Assembly (NCBI RefSeq): GCF_009363435.1
Contig: NZ_CP045354.1
Coordinates: 1,330,501 to 1,394,500 of the forward strand
Source: Labrenzia sp. THAF82
Lineage (GTDB): Bacteria; Pseudomonadota; Alphaproteobacteria; Rhizobiales; Stappiaceae
Direction of reading: 5' to 3'
Length of the DNA: 64,000 bases
Shown here: piece by piece, positions 18,217 through 26,810 of the stretch
Position numbering within the stretch: position 1 is the stretch's first letter
Layout of the letters: every line of letters starts with the position of its first letter
Translations under genes and position numbers: made by a program
Notes under the pieces: generated by a model
The model's database searches: none
Seen by the model: only the letters and a program-made list of their open reading frames with translations
What the model was told of the DNA's origin: nothing

Positions 18217-18876
18217 ATGCCGATGCCACGGGGACGGCCGAGGAAAGTGGAAGCGAAAGACGCTCTTCAGGCGGTCATGCTCGCTTTCTGGCAGAACGGA
18301 TATTCCGCAACGTCCATGACAGATCTGTCTGAGGTCTCGGGCATGGCAAAGCCTGGTCTCTATGCGGCATTCGGCGACAAGGAAGCTCTCTTCGAAAAAG
18401 CGCTGCTGCATTATTTTGAGACCTACGCTGGCCCTGTCTTCGACCGTCTGATGGCAGCCAGAAAACATGTAGTGGCGGATCTGCGTGAGTTTTTGGGAGC
18501 GGTTGCCGATTTGACGATGGACCCCAACACTCCGTCAGGCTGTTTTCTCGTCAATGCGCTGGTCGATTGCGCCTATGGGTCTGACCGGCATCGGGAACTG
18601 GTCCTCGGGTTGCGGGACTCACGTTACGCCATGATCCGGGAGCGCTTATTGAAGGCAGTGTCCAATGGCGAATTTGCGTCCGATGCCGACCTCGACCGGG
18701 CAGCGACCTTTGTTGATGGGCAGTTTTCCGCGATCGCCATCCTTGGGCGGGGTGGAAGCAGCAAGAGTGACCTCAAAACATTTATTGAGACTGGATTGCG
18801 CGCGCTACCGATCCTGAACAGCGACCAGGTCTTTGATGAACTTGCCGCAGTAGACCAGCCTATTTTACGACAGTAA
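18217..18876 (+). CDS. TetR/AcrR-family transcriptional regulator
   Basis: A 219-residue repressor-type regulator. The N-terminal helix-turn-helix is clear (ALQAVMLAFWQNGYSATSM, then LSEVSGMAKPGLYAAFGDKE). The ligand domain resembles the AcrR-like group with a GCFLVNALVD block. It starts at ATG after a GAAAGGAG ribosome site. The 3' end overlaps the convergent helicase gene by 17 bases. No obvious target gene lies next to it: tex is divergent and is a housekeeping gene. Confidence 0.9.
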   Translation: MPMPRGRPRKVEAKDALQAVMLAFWQNGYSATSMTDLSEVSGMAKPGLYAAFGDKEALFEKALLHYFETYAGPVFDRLMAARKHVVADLREFLGAVADLTMDPNTPSGCFLVNALVDCAYGSDRHRELVLGLRDSRYAMIRERLLKAVSNGEFASDADLDRAATFVDGQFSAIAILGRGGSSKSDLKTFIETGLRALPILNSDQVFDELAAVDQPILRQ

Positions 18877-19981
18877 TGCGCTCTGCCGCCCTGGTGACGG
18901 CGGTATAAAGCCAGCGGCTTTTGTGTTCGCGAAAAGCCCAGCTTTCGTCGAACAGCACCACACTATCCCACTGCGATCCCTGTGCCTTGTGAACGGTCAG
19001 AGCGTAGCCGTAGTCGAACTCATCGGCCTTGCGACGAATGGCATAAGGGATACTCTCCGCTCCGTCTTCAAACATGGCCGGCAGCACTTTCACCTTCACA
19101 GCCAGTTTGCTGAGTTCGTCTTCCGAATGAACGTCGAAACGCAAGGTGTTGCCCCTTGGTGGACGCAGGCGTTTGACAGTCCAGAGACCGCCATTCAGCA
19201 GTCCCTTGGTCTTGTCGTTTCTCAGACACACCAGCTTGTCACCAACGGCCGGCATGGGCGTGTCAAAATTCTTCAACTCGCGGATGCGCGCGTTATAGAG
19301 CCTGCGGGTCTTGTTGGTTCCAACCAGAACCTGATCGGCTCCGAGGATCTGTTCCTTGTCGATCTGGCGTCGGTTGATGACCATGCTCTCGCCGAACTCG
19401 CCATAGTCCAGTTGACCACCATCGCGAATGGTCATCGACATCCGGACAATCGGATTGTCCTGCGCCTGCCGATGAACTTCGGTCAGCATCACATCCGGCT
19501 CTGCTTCGGTGAAAAAGCCACCGCCCTTGACGGGGGGAAGCTGAGCCGGATCACCAAGCACAAGTACCGGTGTCCCAAAGGACAGAAGGTCCTTGCCCAA
19601 CTCCTCGTCGACCATGGAGCATTCGTCGATGACGATCAGGCTGGCCGTGGCCGCGGCACTGTCACGCTTTATCGCGAATTGCGGGCCGGTATCTTCGTCG
19701 TCGTCATCAAGATCTTCTTCTTCCTTGGCAGATCGGGGACGATAAATCAGGGAATGAATGGTGCCGGCATCCTCGCACCCTTTCTGACGCAATACATGAG
19801 CCGCCTTGCCAGTGAACGCACCGAAGCAGACGTCTCCGTCGATGCCTTCTGCCAGATGGCGGGCGAGAGTGGTTTTGCCGGTTCCGGCATACCCGAACAA
19901 CCGGAAGACCTGCCGGTCACCGCGTTTCAGCCAGGCGGCGGTTTCATTCAAGGCGTCGTCTTGCTGGGGAGACCAGGCCAC
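18860..19981 (-). CDS. Compact RecD-like superfamily 1 DNA helicase
   Basis: An ATP-dependent 5'-3' helicase-like protein of 373 residues, smaller than RecD (about 600) or RecD2 (about 720). Motif I is GYAGTGKTT, motif II VIDECSMVDEE (DE-type Walker B), motif III GDPAQLPPV, and the C-terminal UvrD_C_2 block is YGYALTVHKAQGSQW followed by WLYTAVTRAAERI. An acidic insert of about 12 residues (EEEDLDDDDEDTG) sits between motifs Ia and II. It lacks the long RecD N-terminal region that would bind RecB. Known relatives are annotated as AAA_30/PIF1-like helicases of unknown role. Confidence 0.92.
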   Translation of the reverse strand: MAWSPQQDDALNETAAWLKRGDRQVFRLFGYAGTGKTTLARHLAEGIDGDVCFGAFTGKAAHVLRQKGCEDAGTIHSLIYRPRSAKEEEDLDDDDEDTGPQFAIKRDSAAATASLIVIDECSMVDEELGKDLLSFGTPVLVLGDPAQLPPVKGGGFFTEAEPDVMLTEVHRQAQDNPIVRMSMTIRDGGQLDYGEFGESMVINRRQIDKEQILGADQVLVGTNKTRRLYNARIRELKNFDTPMPAVGDKLVCLRNDKTKGLLNGGLWTVKRLRPPRGNTLRFDVHSEDELSKLAVKVKVLPAMFEDGAESIPYAIRRKADEFDYGYALTVHKAQGSQWDSVVLFDESWAFREHKSRWLYTAVTRAAERITVVK

Positions 19982-20075
19982 GGAAGAGCTCCTTTAAGGT
20001 GTGCTCCGTTGCTTAGCCTGATTTGTGCGATTCGACCAAGAGAGTTTCCTTTTCCGCTGCCCCGGACGATCAACC

Positions 20076-21392
20076 CTAGCCCAGGACCGAAAAGGAACTT
20101 TCCTTTGTCAGCTCGCGTCGCCGGGAGAAGGTTGCCGTATTGAGCGTGTGCTCAACATGATGCAGTGCAAATTGCAGAGGTTCAGCGTCATGGTCGTTGC
20201 CGCCTTCGCAATAATCGATCAATTCGCCCATCAATCGTCCGGCGACCGTGGCGTTTTTGAACTGGTTGCCGCTGGTGCCTATGGCGAGGTAGTAGCCGTC
20301 TACATCGCTGCAGTCGTAAATCGGCAACCAGTCGTCCGTCGCGTCATAAAGATCGGCGACACCAACAGGGTGCTGAGAGACGCCGAGTTCGGGCAGGCGT
20401 TGAGAATAGCGATAGGCATAGGTGAGTGCCCTGTCGGTCAGGTCTCTTGAAAAATCGTCCGGATCGGCCTCCAGATGCGGATCGCAGGCCGGGTTTTGAC
20501 TACCGATCATCAATTGCCCGCCGCTGCCGGGCTTAACGTAAACCGAAATGTCATTGTCGGAGATGACCAAGCCCTGTCGTGAATAGCCCAGTGTTTCCGG
20601 TGGTTTGATCTGCACGACTTCCTGGCGCAGGGGGCGATGTCCGATCCGGACGCCGGGATCCACGTCAAGAAGTGCATTGACCTTGCCTGAATGCGGACCT
20701 CCGACATTGATGACAATTCCGGCCGATATTTCTTCTCCGGTGTCACACACAACGCCCTGAACGCGGTTGTTCCTGGTCGGGATGTCAACGATCCTCGTGT
20801 TGAAACGGAAAGCCGCCCCTTTGCTGGCCGCGGCGTCCTTGAGATTTCGAGCCGCGATCTGGGGATCGTCGACATAGCCACCTGCGAAGAAGAACACGCC
20901 GCCCGTCAGTTCGCCGCCAGAGCGGGTGCCGAATTCATCGTCCTCCATTGTCTTGGCCGGTGCAAAGCACGCAAGATCATAACCCGGGAGTTCCTTTACG
21001 ATCCGCTCGGCCGTCCAATGTTCATAAGCGATGCCGAGCGCGTCAGCATGTTCCAGAACCTGTTTTTGGTAGTTGTCGGCGGCCGTCTTCATGACAAGCG
21101 TGCCGGTTTCAATGAATTGAGCAAGGCCATCTTGAGTGTCAGTGCCGAGTATTTGCTGCCAGTTTTTCCACTCGTGATAGCCCTCATAGGCCATCGCAGT
21201 TCCGTCCCGTGTTGAATAGTAGGTCCGAATGACGGCTGCGGAGCTTGACGTGGACCCATACCCGGCCGCAGGCAAAGCATCGACATTGAGTGTCTTGTAG
21301 CCCCGCTTCGTCAAATGAAAGGCAATTGCGCACCCGATCACACCGGCGCCGATGATTATTGCGTCGTATCGGTTTTCAGGATCGGTCACCAA
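20076..21392 (-). CDS. DAO-type FAD-dependent amine/amino-acid oxidoreductase
   Basis: A 438-residue flavoprotein of the D-amino-acid/sarcosine oxidase superfamily. The FAD-binding Rossmann motif GAGVIGCAIAFHLTKRGYK opens the protein, and GGPHSGKVNALLD and the C-terminal YLAIGTSGNQFKNATVAG are typical of the family's FAD-contact regions. It probably oxidises a C-N bond in a secondary amine or imino acid. The gene is transcribed away from the desaturase-PhnD pair across a shared region of about 300 bases. The exact substrate cannot be told; DadA, sarcosine oxidase beta-like and proline-type oxidases are all possible. Confidence 0.85.
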   Translation of the reverse strand: MVTDPENRYDAIIIGAGVIGCAIAFHLTKRGYKTLNVDALPAAGYGSTSSSAAVIRTYYSTRDGTAMAYEGYHEWKNWQQILGTDTQDGLAQFIETGTLVMKTAADNYQKQVLEHADALGIAYEHWTAERIVKELPGYDLACFAPAKTMEDDEFGTRSGGELTGGVFFFAGGYVDDPQIAARNLKDAAASKGAAFRFNTRIVDIPTRNNRVQGVVCDTGEEISAGIVINVGGPHSGKVNALLDVDPGVRIGHRPLRQEVVQIKPPETLGYSRQGLVISDNDISVYVKPGSGGQLMIGSQNPACDPHLEADPDDFSRDLTDRALTYAYRYSQRLPELGVSQHPVGVADLYDATDDWLPIYDCSDVDGYYLAIGTSGNQFKNATVAGRLMGELIDYCEGGNDHDAEPLQFALHHVEHTLNTATFSRRRELTKESSFSVLG

Positions 21393-21693
21393 GCGCGTCC
21401 TCCCGGTTGGTGTGGCGGTTTTCTTGCGTCAGGCTGGAACAGACCTCAAGTTCACAATTATCCAGAACCATAAGCGCCCAGTCCTGTTGAGAAACAGTCG
21501 GAAATTTGTCGAAATTCCTCTTAGTTTGTTACTAATATTAAACTTTGGTTCTTTTATTCCCCAATTATTGAAATAAATTAGACAATGTAGATTTTGTTCA
21601 AAACTCCCCAATTGAAGCGCTGTAGACAACACCGCATAGTAATTGCGGTTCAGTTCGGTTTTTGCCGATTTTTCAATAATTTGGGAGTTTTTT
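21393..21693. promoter_or_regulatory. Shared divergent promoter region with repeated CCCCAATT boxes
   Basis: This AT-rich stretch separates the flavoprotein gene (minus) from the desaturase gene (plus). CCCCAATTATTGAAA (about 21560-21574) and CCCCAATTGAA (about 21606-21616) are direct near-repeats. An inverted relative, TTTTCAATAATTTGGGAG (21670-21687), ends in the ribosome site of the desaturase gene. Three related boxes in this position suggest regulator binding or an RNA stem that covers the ribosome site. Confidence 0.5.
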
Positions 21694-22647
21694 GTGCCGC
21701 GCGAGAATGTCTGCGAATGGCCGACCTTGGCCTTGATACTGGGTGTGTCGGCAATCTGGATGCTGCTGATCGGTTCCTACGGAATGCTCGGTGGTTGGAT
21801 TGTTTGTCCACTTGCGGCCGTGCTTGTGACACTTCAGGCATCGCTGCAGCACGAAGTACTCCACGGGCATCCAACGCGCAGCCCGGCCATCAATGAAGCA
21901 CTGGTCTATTGTTCACTCAATCTCTTCATCCCATATCGCCGGTTCAAATCGCTGCATCTGAGGCACCACAACAACGACCGCTTGACCGATCCTTACGATG
22001 ATCCGGAGAGCTTCTATCTGGCGTGGGCAGACTGGCAAAGGCTGCCAAGCGTCATCCGATTTATTCTAACACTGAACAATACCCTGCTCGGCCGCCTTCT
22101 TATGGGTCCCGCTGTATCGACAATCGGTTTTGTCGGGTCGGAAGTTCGATTGATGCTGCGGGGTGACGGGGCTGTCCTCAAGGCGTGGGCCCATCACGTG
22201 GCAGGCATCGTCCCCGTCCTACTCTTTGTTGTCTATATTGGCGGCATGTCGATTTGGCTTTACATCCTGTGTGTCGCCTATCCGGCACTGAGCCTCCTGA
22301 TGTTGCGCACGTTTGCTGAGCACAGGGCACATGAGGACGCGGAAGCGCGTTCGATCGTGGTTGAAAACAGCCCGGTTTTTGCTTTGCTTTTTTTGAACAA
22401 CAATCTCCATGTCGTGCATCATGCCCATCCGAGGGCGCCCTGGTATGAGCTTCCGGCCATTTACCGGGAAGGGCGTGCGGCCTGGCAAAGGCGCAACAAG
22501 GGATATGTTTTTGACAGCTACCTCGATCTGGCAAAACGCTATTTGTTCAAGGTGAAGGAGCCGGTTGTGCATCCCATCAAGTACCGGAAGGAAATTGCAG
22601 GAGGACCGCCTCCCCAAGTGTCTTCGACGGGTGGGGCCGCGCATTGA
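21694..22647 (+). CDS. Membrane fatty-acid-desaturase-family protein
   Basis: A membrane di-iron enzyme of 317 residues. The three histidine boxes are present: HEVLHGHP (about residue 52), HLRHHNND (about 90) and HVVHHAHP (about 248), with hydrophobic helices between them. The family introduces double bonds or hydroxyl groups into lipids, carotenoids or similar substrates; this member is short and not clearly one of the known lipid desaturases. GTG at 21694 is chosen because GGGAG lies six bases before it; a TTG at 21643 would add 17 residues. Its TGA overlaps the start of the PhnD-like gene (TTGA), so the two are probably co-translated. Confidence 0.87.
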   Translation: MPRENVCEWPTLALILGVSAIWMLLIGSYGMLGGWIVCPLAAVLVTLQASLQHEVLHGHPTRSPAINEALVYCSLNLFIPYRRFKSLHLRHHNNDRLTDPYDDPESFYLAWADWQRLPSVIRFILTLNNTLLGRLLMGPAVSTIGFVGSEVRLMLRGDGAVLKAWAHHVAGIVPVLLFVVYIGGMSIWLYILCVAYPALSLLMLRTFAEHRAHEDAEARSIVVENSPVFALLFLNNNLHVVHHAHPRAPWYELPAIYREGRAAWQRRNKGYVFDSYLDLAKRYLFKVKEPVVHPIKYRKEIAGGPPPQVSSTGGAAH

Positions 22648-23471
22648 CCGTGCCTGTGTATCATCCGGTGCGGTTGCCGATGTATGACTGGCCGGAAGTG
22701 CGCAAGGCAACGAGTGCCCTTGAAGAGGCCTTCCAGGACGCAATCACCACTGCTCTGGGTATCGGACCGGAACAGTTCACGCCTTGGCCGATTGAACTGG
22801 ATGTTCATGAAAGCTGGAGTGAGCCGGGCGTTCTGCTCACTCAAACCTGCGGCTATCCACTGACCCATGCCTTGAATGGAAGGGTGAGACTTCTGGGTGC
22901 CGCTCATTATGCGGCCCCGGGGTGCCGTGACCACTTTTATTGCAGCCAGATAATTGTCGGCAAGAACAGCTCCCATGAGACACTGGAAGACTTGCGCGGC
23001 GCGCGGGCGGTCTTCAACACACCGGACAGCCAATCGGGTATGAACGCCTTTCGCCGCAGCGTAGCGCCTTTGTCCAACGGGAAACCGTTTTTCTCGTCGG
23101 TTGTTGAGAGCGGCGGGCACCTGAAGTCGGTAAAAGCAGTTGCCGCCGGTGAAGCTGATGTCGCAAGTATCGATGCAGTGTGCTGGTGGCTTGTCTGCCA
23201 GGAATTTCCTGAGCTTGCCGACAAAGTGCGACCAATAGCGCAGACTTTGCCCGCGCCAGGGCTTCCAATGATCACATCCAACCGTTTCTCAGTCGCACAG
23301 GCCGCGCAGATTGCGGATGTCGTTGCGGATGTGCTCCAAGATCAGAAGACGCAAAAAAGCCGCGAACGGTTGGGCATTCGCGGCTTTTCTAAACTCGGTC
23401 TTGAAGACTATGCGAGCATCCCTGCCATGGAGCGGGAAGCTTCTGTGCTTGGATATCCCGTTCTGGCATAA
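22644..23471 (+). CDS. PhnD-type phosphate/phosphonate-binding protein without signal peptide
   Basis: A 275-residue protein of the PhnD/phosphite-binding superfamily: opening LPMYDWPEVRKAT, then VFNTPDSQSGMNAFRR and GEADVASIDAVCWWL, the usual ligand-loop and hinge blocks. True transporter subunits have a Sec signal; this one starts straight with the first strand, so it should stay in the cytoplasm. The likely start is the TTG at 22644, whose last two bases overlap the desaturase TGA, with GGTGGGG upstream; a GTG two codons later is possible. No permease or ATPase gene is near. It may be a sensor or an enzyme-associated binding protein; function unknown. Confidence 0.85.
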   Translation: MTVPVYHPVRLPMYDWPEVRKATSALEEAFQDAITTALGIGPEQFTPWPIELDVHESWSEPGVLLTQTCGYPLTHALNGRVRLLGAAHYAAPGCRDHFYCSQIIVGKNSSHETLEDLRGARAVFNTPDSQSGMNAFRRSVAPLSNGKPFFSSVVESGGHLKSVKAVAAGEADVASIDAVCWWLVCQEFPELADKVRPIAQTLPAPGLPMITSNRFSVAQAAQIADVVADVLQDQKTQKSRERLGIRGFSKLGLEDYASIPAMEREASVLGYPVLA

Positions 23472-23493
23472 ATCACGCCATCACGTCAGACTG

Positions 23494-23628
23494 TCAGCGT
23501 GCAGCCTTCGGGTCTTGTGCGGTTTCGCGCAGGCGCAGGGCCTGGTTCATCCTGGCCAATTCTGCAGCGGAATGGCCGGAAACGACACCCATGAGGTTGG
23601 TGCGCAAAGCTTGAGCGAGATAAGTCAT
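23494..23628 (-). CDS. Small hypothetical protein (44 aa)
   Basis: A short frame whose ATG at 23628 has a GGGATTG ribosome-like site upstream. The product is mildly amphipathic (TYLAQALRTNLMGVV, then AAELARMNQALRLRE) and reads like the small helical proteins often found beside regulators. It is divergent from the LysR gene at 23791 and could be its target. I do not recognise a family. The longer in-frame version from 23772 has unlikely composition. It could also be non-coding. Confidence 0.4.
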   Translation of the reverse strand: MTYLAQALRTNLMGVVSGHSAAELARMNQALRLRETAQDPKAAR

Positions 23629-23790
23629 GGCAATCCCAATCCTTGTTTTGATGTTGTGGGTACGGGCGGTCCACTGCGTAATATACTGGCCGCTTGACCA
23701 ACATATGGGCCTTCCTTGCGTTTCAATCAATCGAATTGTATTCATCGAACTGTTCAAAAAAATTGAACTCATACATGTTTGGACGTTTTC

Positions 23791-24693
23791 ATGGATAAAC
23801 TGCCCGGCAGCGGGACGCCGCTCATCGATCTGGAACTCTATCGAACCTTCCTGGTGATTGCAGAAACATCAAGTTTTTCAAAAGCTTCAGAACTCATTGG
23901 CCGAACACCTTCAGCGGTGTCCATGCAGATTAAGAAACTGGAAACCATGTTGGACGTTGCCGTGTTCGTACGGGAAGGACGCAGCGTCCGATTGACGCCG
24001 GAGGGTGAGGCCCTGCTTGGCTACGCACGCCGGATCTTGATGTTGAACGAGGAAGCGGTTTCGCTGTTTGTTGCGCCTGACGTGGAAGGTGAGGTTCGCT
24101 TTGGAGCCCCGTCCGACTTCGGCACACGACTTTTGCCCAATATTCTGTCCCGCTTTGCCCGTTCCCATCCCGGCGTCAATGTGGATGTTCACCTGGACGG
24201 CAGCCCGATGCTGGATGAAAAGGTCAAGACAGGAGAGCTGGATCTAGTGCTCTTCACGGCCCGCCCGGGCACGGGACTGGCAAGCGGCGGTGAGATCGTC
24301 TTCACCGAGCCTTTGGTCTGGGTCGGCCTCGAAGGCGGAATTGCCTATGACCGGGAACCTTTGCCCCTTGCTGTGTCCACACCTGGCTGTCCCTGGCGCC
24401 GCGCGGCGCGGGTTGCGCTTGACGATGCGCAAAAACCTTACCGGATTTCCTATACGAGCTTTCACAGCGCGGGCCAGGAGGCAGCTCTCCTTGCGGACCT
24501 TGCCATTGCGCCCTTTCCGGCAAGTGTTGTCGAAGCGCCGTTGCAGGTGTTGGACGAGCGCCATGGTCTTCCCGAGATCGGCGACTATCACATCGTCATG
24601 CGCGAGCGGGCGCGTGCCGGCAAGGCCACGCATGCTTTTGCGCAGCATGTCGAGGAGTGTTTCCGTGAACTTGCTCTCGGTGTTTCAGCCTAG
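23791..24693 (+). CDS. LysR-family transcriptional regulator
   Basis: A 300-residue LysR regulator. The winged helix lies near the N-terminus (YRTFLVIAETSSFSKASELI, then RTPSAVSMQIKKLE), followed by the two-lobed effector domain starting EGEVRFGAPSDFGTRLLPNI. The ATG at 23791 is preferred; a TTG at 23779 adds four residues. The divergent neighbour on the minus strand is the 44-residue protein. At its 3' end it converges with a second LysR gene, with 18 bases between the stops. The effector and target are unknown. Confidence 0.9.
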   Translation: MDKLPGSGTPLIDLELYRTFLVIAETSSFSKASELIGRTPSAVSMQIKKLETMLDVAVFVREGRSVRLTPEGEALLGYARRILMLNEEAVSLFVAPDVEGEVRFGAPSDFGTRLLPNILSRFARSHPGVNVDVHLDGSPMLDEKVKTGELDLVLFTARPGTGLASGGEIVFTEPLVWVGLEGGIAYDREPLPLAVSTPGCPWRRAARVALDDAQKPYRISYTSFHSAGQEAALLADLAIAPFPASVVEAPLQVLDERHGLPEIGDYHIVMRERARAGKATHAFAQHVEECFRELALGVSA

Positions 24694-24711
24694 TGTTACT
24701 GCAGCGGCTGG

Positions 24712-25593
24712 TCAGCGTGTGAACAGGTGTTTGTTGCGATCAAAATAAGCGGTCGTGAAGTCGACAAAGGCGCGGATCCTGGCAACGCGTCGCAGGTCGC
24801 CATGATAAAGAAGCCACAAGTTGTAGCCAGGCAGCACCGGCAAGGACGGTACACGGAGGATTCGCGGGTCCGCGTCGCCTGCAAACGCGGGAACCTTGAT
24901 CAGGCCAAGACCCTTGGCCGCGGCTTCAATCTGCATGGAAACTTCCGGCAGGACATGGCGTACCTTCGCTTTTGGAAATGGGCTTTGCGCAATCCAGTCA
25001 TGATTGTCGCCCCAGGTGATCCAGTGTGCTCCTTCGCCGTTCTTTTCTACCAGGCTTTCATGCCGCTCAAGGTAGTCGGGTGATGCATAGACGGCCTGCA
25101 CGAAACGGATCAACTTCCGGCCGAAGACGTCGTCATCCACATTTGTGGCCACCCTGAGGGAAATGTCAGCCTCCAGACGCAACAGATCCGACACCCGGTT
25201 TGTCGAGATCGCCCGCACGGTGATCTCGGGGTAGCGCTTTGCAAACTCAAGCAGCATGTCTGACAGCAATCCGTGTGAAAAGGCTGGGGGGAGGCTAAGC
25301 CGGATGGTGCCCGAAGGAACCATATCGAGGCCGGTCAACTTGCGGGTAATGGTGTTGGCCTGTGTCTCCATTTCCTCTGCCGGGGCGACAAGTGTTTCAC
25401 CGGGCTGCGTGAGCTGAAGTCCACTCGAAGTTCGGTCGAACAGCCGCGTACCCAGGTCGGTTTCGAGCGCGGAAATTGCGCGGTGAACGGTGCCGTGGTT
25501 CACCGCAAGTCTTTCCGCCGCCTTTCGGAAGCTGCCTGTGCGCACCGACGCCAGAAAAATTCGCAGATGATCCCAGTCCAAATCCTTCTTCAT
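24712..25593 (-). CDS. LysR-family regulator divergent from a haloalkane dehalogenase
   Basis: A 293-residue LysR regulator: helix-turn-helix LRIFLASVRTGSFRKAAERL and NHGTVHRAISALE, then an effector domain (GTIRLSLPPAFSHGLLSDML). It is transcribed away from the dehalogenase gene with about 160 bases between their starts, the classic layout of a LysR regulator and its target, so it probably activates that gene. The domain is of the DsdA/GcvA-like type and gives no direct hint of the inducer. Confidence 0.92.
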   Translation of the reverse strand: MKKDLDWDHLRIFLASVRTGSFRKAAERLAVNHGTVHRAISALETDLGTRLFDRTSSGLQLTQPGETLVAPAEEMETQANTITRKLTGLDMVPSGTIRLSLPPAFSHGLLSDMLLEFAKRYPEITVRAISTNRVSDLLRLEADISLRVATNVDDDVFGRKLIRFVQAVYASPDYLERHESLVEKNGEGAHWITWGDNHDWIAQSPFPKAKVRHVLPEVSMQIEAAAKGLGLIKVPAFAGDADPRILRVPSLPVLPGYNLWLLYHGDLRRVARIRAFVDFTTAYFDRNKHLFTR

Positions 25594-25751
25594 GGCTGAG
25601 CACTCTCTCCCTGGAACATGATTGCTGAGTGGATCGTTTTTGATCCGCCATGGCTATCGAATGAATATTCCATAGCAACTTTCTATCCACATCTAATAAC
25701 CATCAGTACTTGTCCGGGCAAGGACGGACACGAACGAGGAGTGGACGGGGA

Positions 25752-26783
25752 ATGAACAAGAATCAGCAATTCAAGACAAATCGACGGGGACTGTTACAGG
25801 GCATGGCAGCCGGGGCGGGCGCGATGGCGCTCGCAATTCCGGGAGCCGCAAACGCTCAGACCGCGTCGTCAAGGCCGACGGGGTCCGCACCATACGGCAT
25901 TGAAATTGCGTCTGACTTTCCGTTTGCGAAAAAGCAACTTGGCATCAAGGGATCGCATATCAGCTACGTTGATGAAGGCAGCGGTCAACCGGTCGTCTTT
26001 CTGCATGGCAATCCGACCTCATCCTATCTGTGGCGCAATGTGATCCCGTACATGCCGGAAGGATATCGTGCGATTGCTCCTGACCTCATCGGAATGGGTG
26101 ACAGCGGCAAACCCGATATCGATTACGGCTTTGCCGATCATGCAGCCTATCTCGACGCCTTTCTGACCGACCTTGATCTCAACGACGTTGTTCTTGTCGT
26201 GCATGATTGGGGATCAGCGCTCGGCATGCGGTACGCGCGCCTTCATCCGGAACGGGTCAGTGCACTGGTGCTTATGGAAGCCATCGTACCGCCGGCCATG
26301 CCGGCACCAAGTTACGAAGCGATGCCTGAACAGATCGCTGATTTCTTCCGGTTGATGAATAGCGATGAAGGTGCGCGGCTAGTTCTTCAAGAGAACTTCT
26401 TCGTTGAAGTGACGTTGCCTGAGTTCGGGGTGATCAGGAAGCTTGGTCAAGAGGAAATGGACCACTATCGCGAACCTTTTCCAACACCTGATTCACGCAA
26501 ACCGGTTCTTGCCTGGCCCCGCCAGGTGCCGATCGGCGGCAATCCGGCTGACGTGGCAAAGGAAGTAACGCTGAACGGTGAGTGGCTCTTTACCACCGAC
26601 ATTCCGAAGCTGCTCTTTTACGCCGAGCCGGGAGCCATCACACCCAAGGCGGTTGCCGAGTATATGGCATTGAACGCCTCCAACCTCGAAGTCCGCTTCG
26701 TGGGAGCTGGCACGCACTTTCTGCAGGAAGAACACCCACATCAGATCGGGCAGGGCATTGCCGATTGGTTGCGCCGTCTTTGA
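25752..26783 (+). CDS. Haloalkane dehalogenase-like alpha/beta hydrolase with Tat signal
   Basis: Probably hydrolyses carbon-halogen bonds in the periplasm. The 343-residue protein begins with a twin-arginine signal (TNRRGLLQG, hydrophobic stretch, AxA-type site near residue 35). The mature part has every hallmark of the HLD-II subfamily: halide-binding Asn87 in HGNPTSSYLW, nucleophile Asp152 followed by halide-binding Trp153 in VVHDWGSALG, acid Glu176 in LMEAIVPP, and base His322 in GTHFLQEEHP. The ATG at 25752 begins the Tat signal; an upstream ATG at 25710 adds 14 polar residues. An SRPBCC gene follows after 27 bases and a divergent LysR precedes. Most characterised relatives are cytoplasmic, so export is notable. 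Confidence 0.9.
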   Translation: MNKNQQFKTNRRGLLQGMAAGAGAMALAIPGAANAQTASSRPTGSAPYGIEIASDFPFAKKQLGIKGSHISYVDEGSGQPVVFLHGNPTSSYLWRNVIPYMPEGYRAIAPDLIGMGDSGKPDIDYGFADHAAYLDAFLTDLDLNDVVLVVHDWGSALGMRYARLHPERVSALVLMEAIVPPAMPAPSYEAMPEQIADFFRLMNSDEGARLVLQENFFVEVTLPEFGVIRKLGQEEMDHYREPFPTPDSRKPVLAWPRQVPIGGNPADVAKEVTLNGEWLFTTDIPKLLFYAEPGAITPKAVAEYMALNASNLEVRFVGAGTHFLQEEHPHQIGQGIADWLRRL

Positions 26784-26810
26784 AGCCCCGTACAAAAGGA
26801 GGACATGAGC

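Noticed and set aside
18923..20143. A 406-codon frame antisense to the RecD-like helicase
   Set aside because: The helicase motifs on the minus strand are intact; the plus-strand product is rich in His and Arg-type shadow composition.
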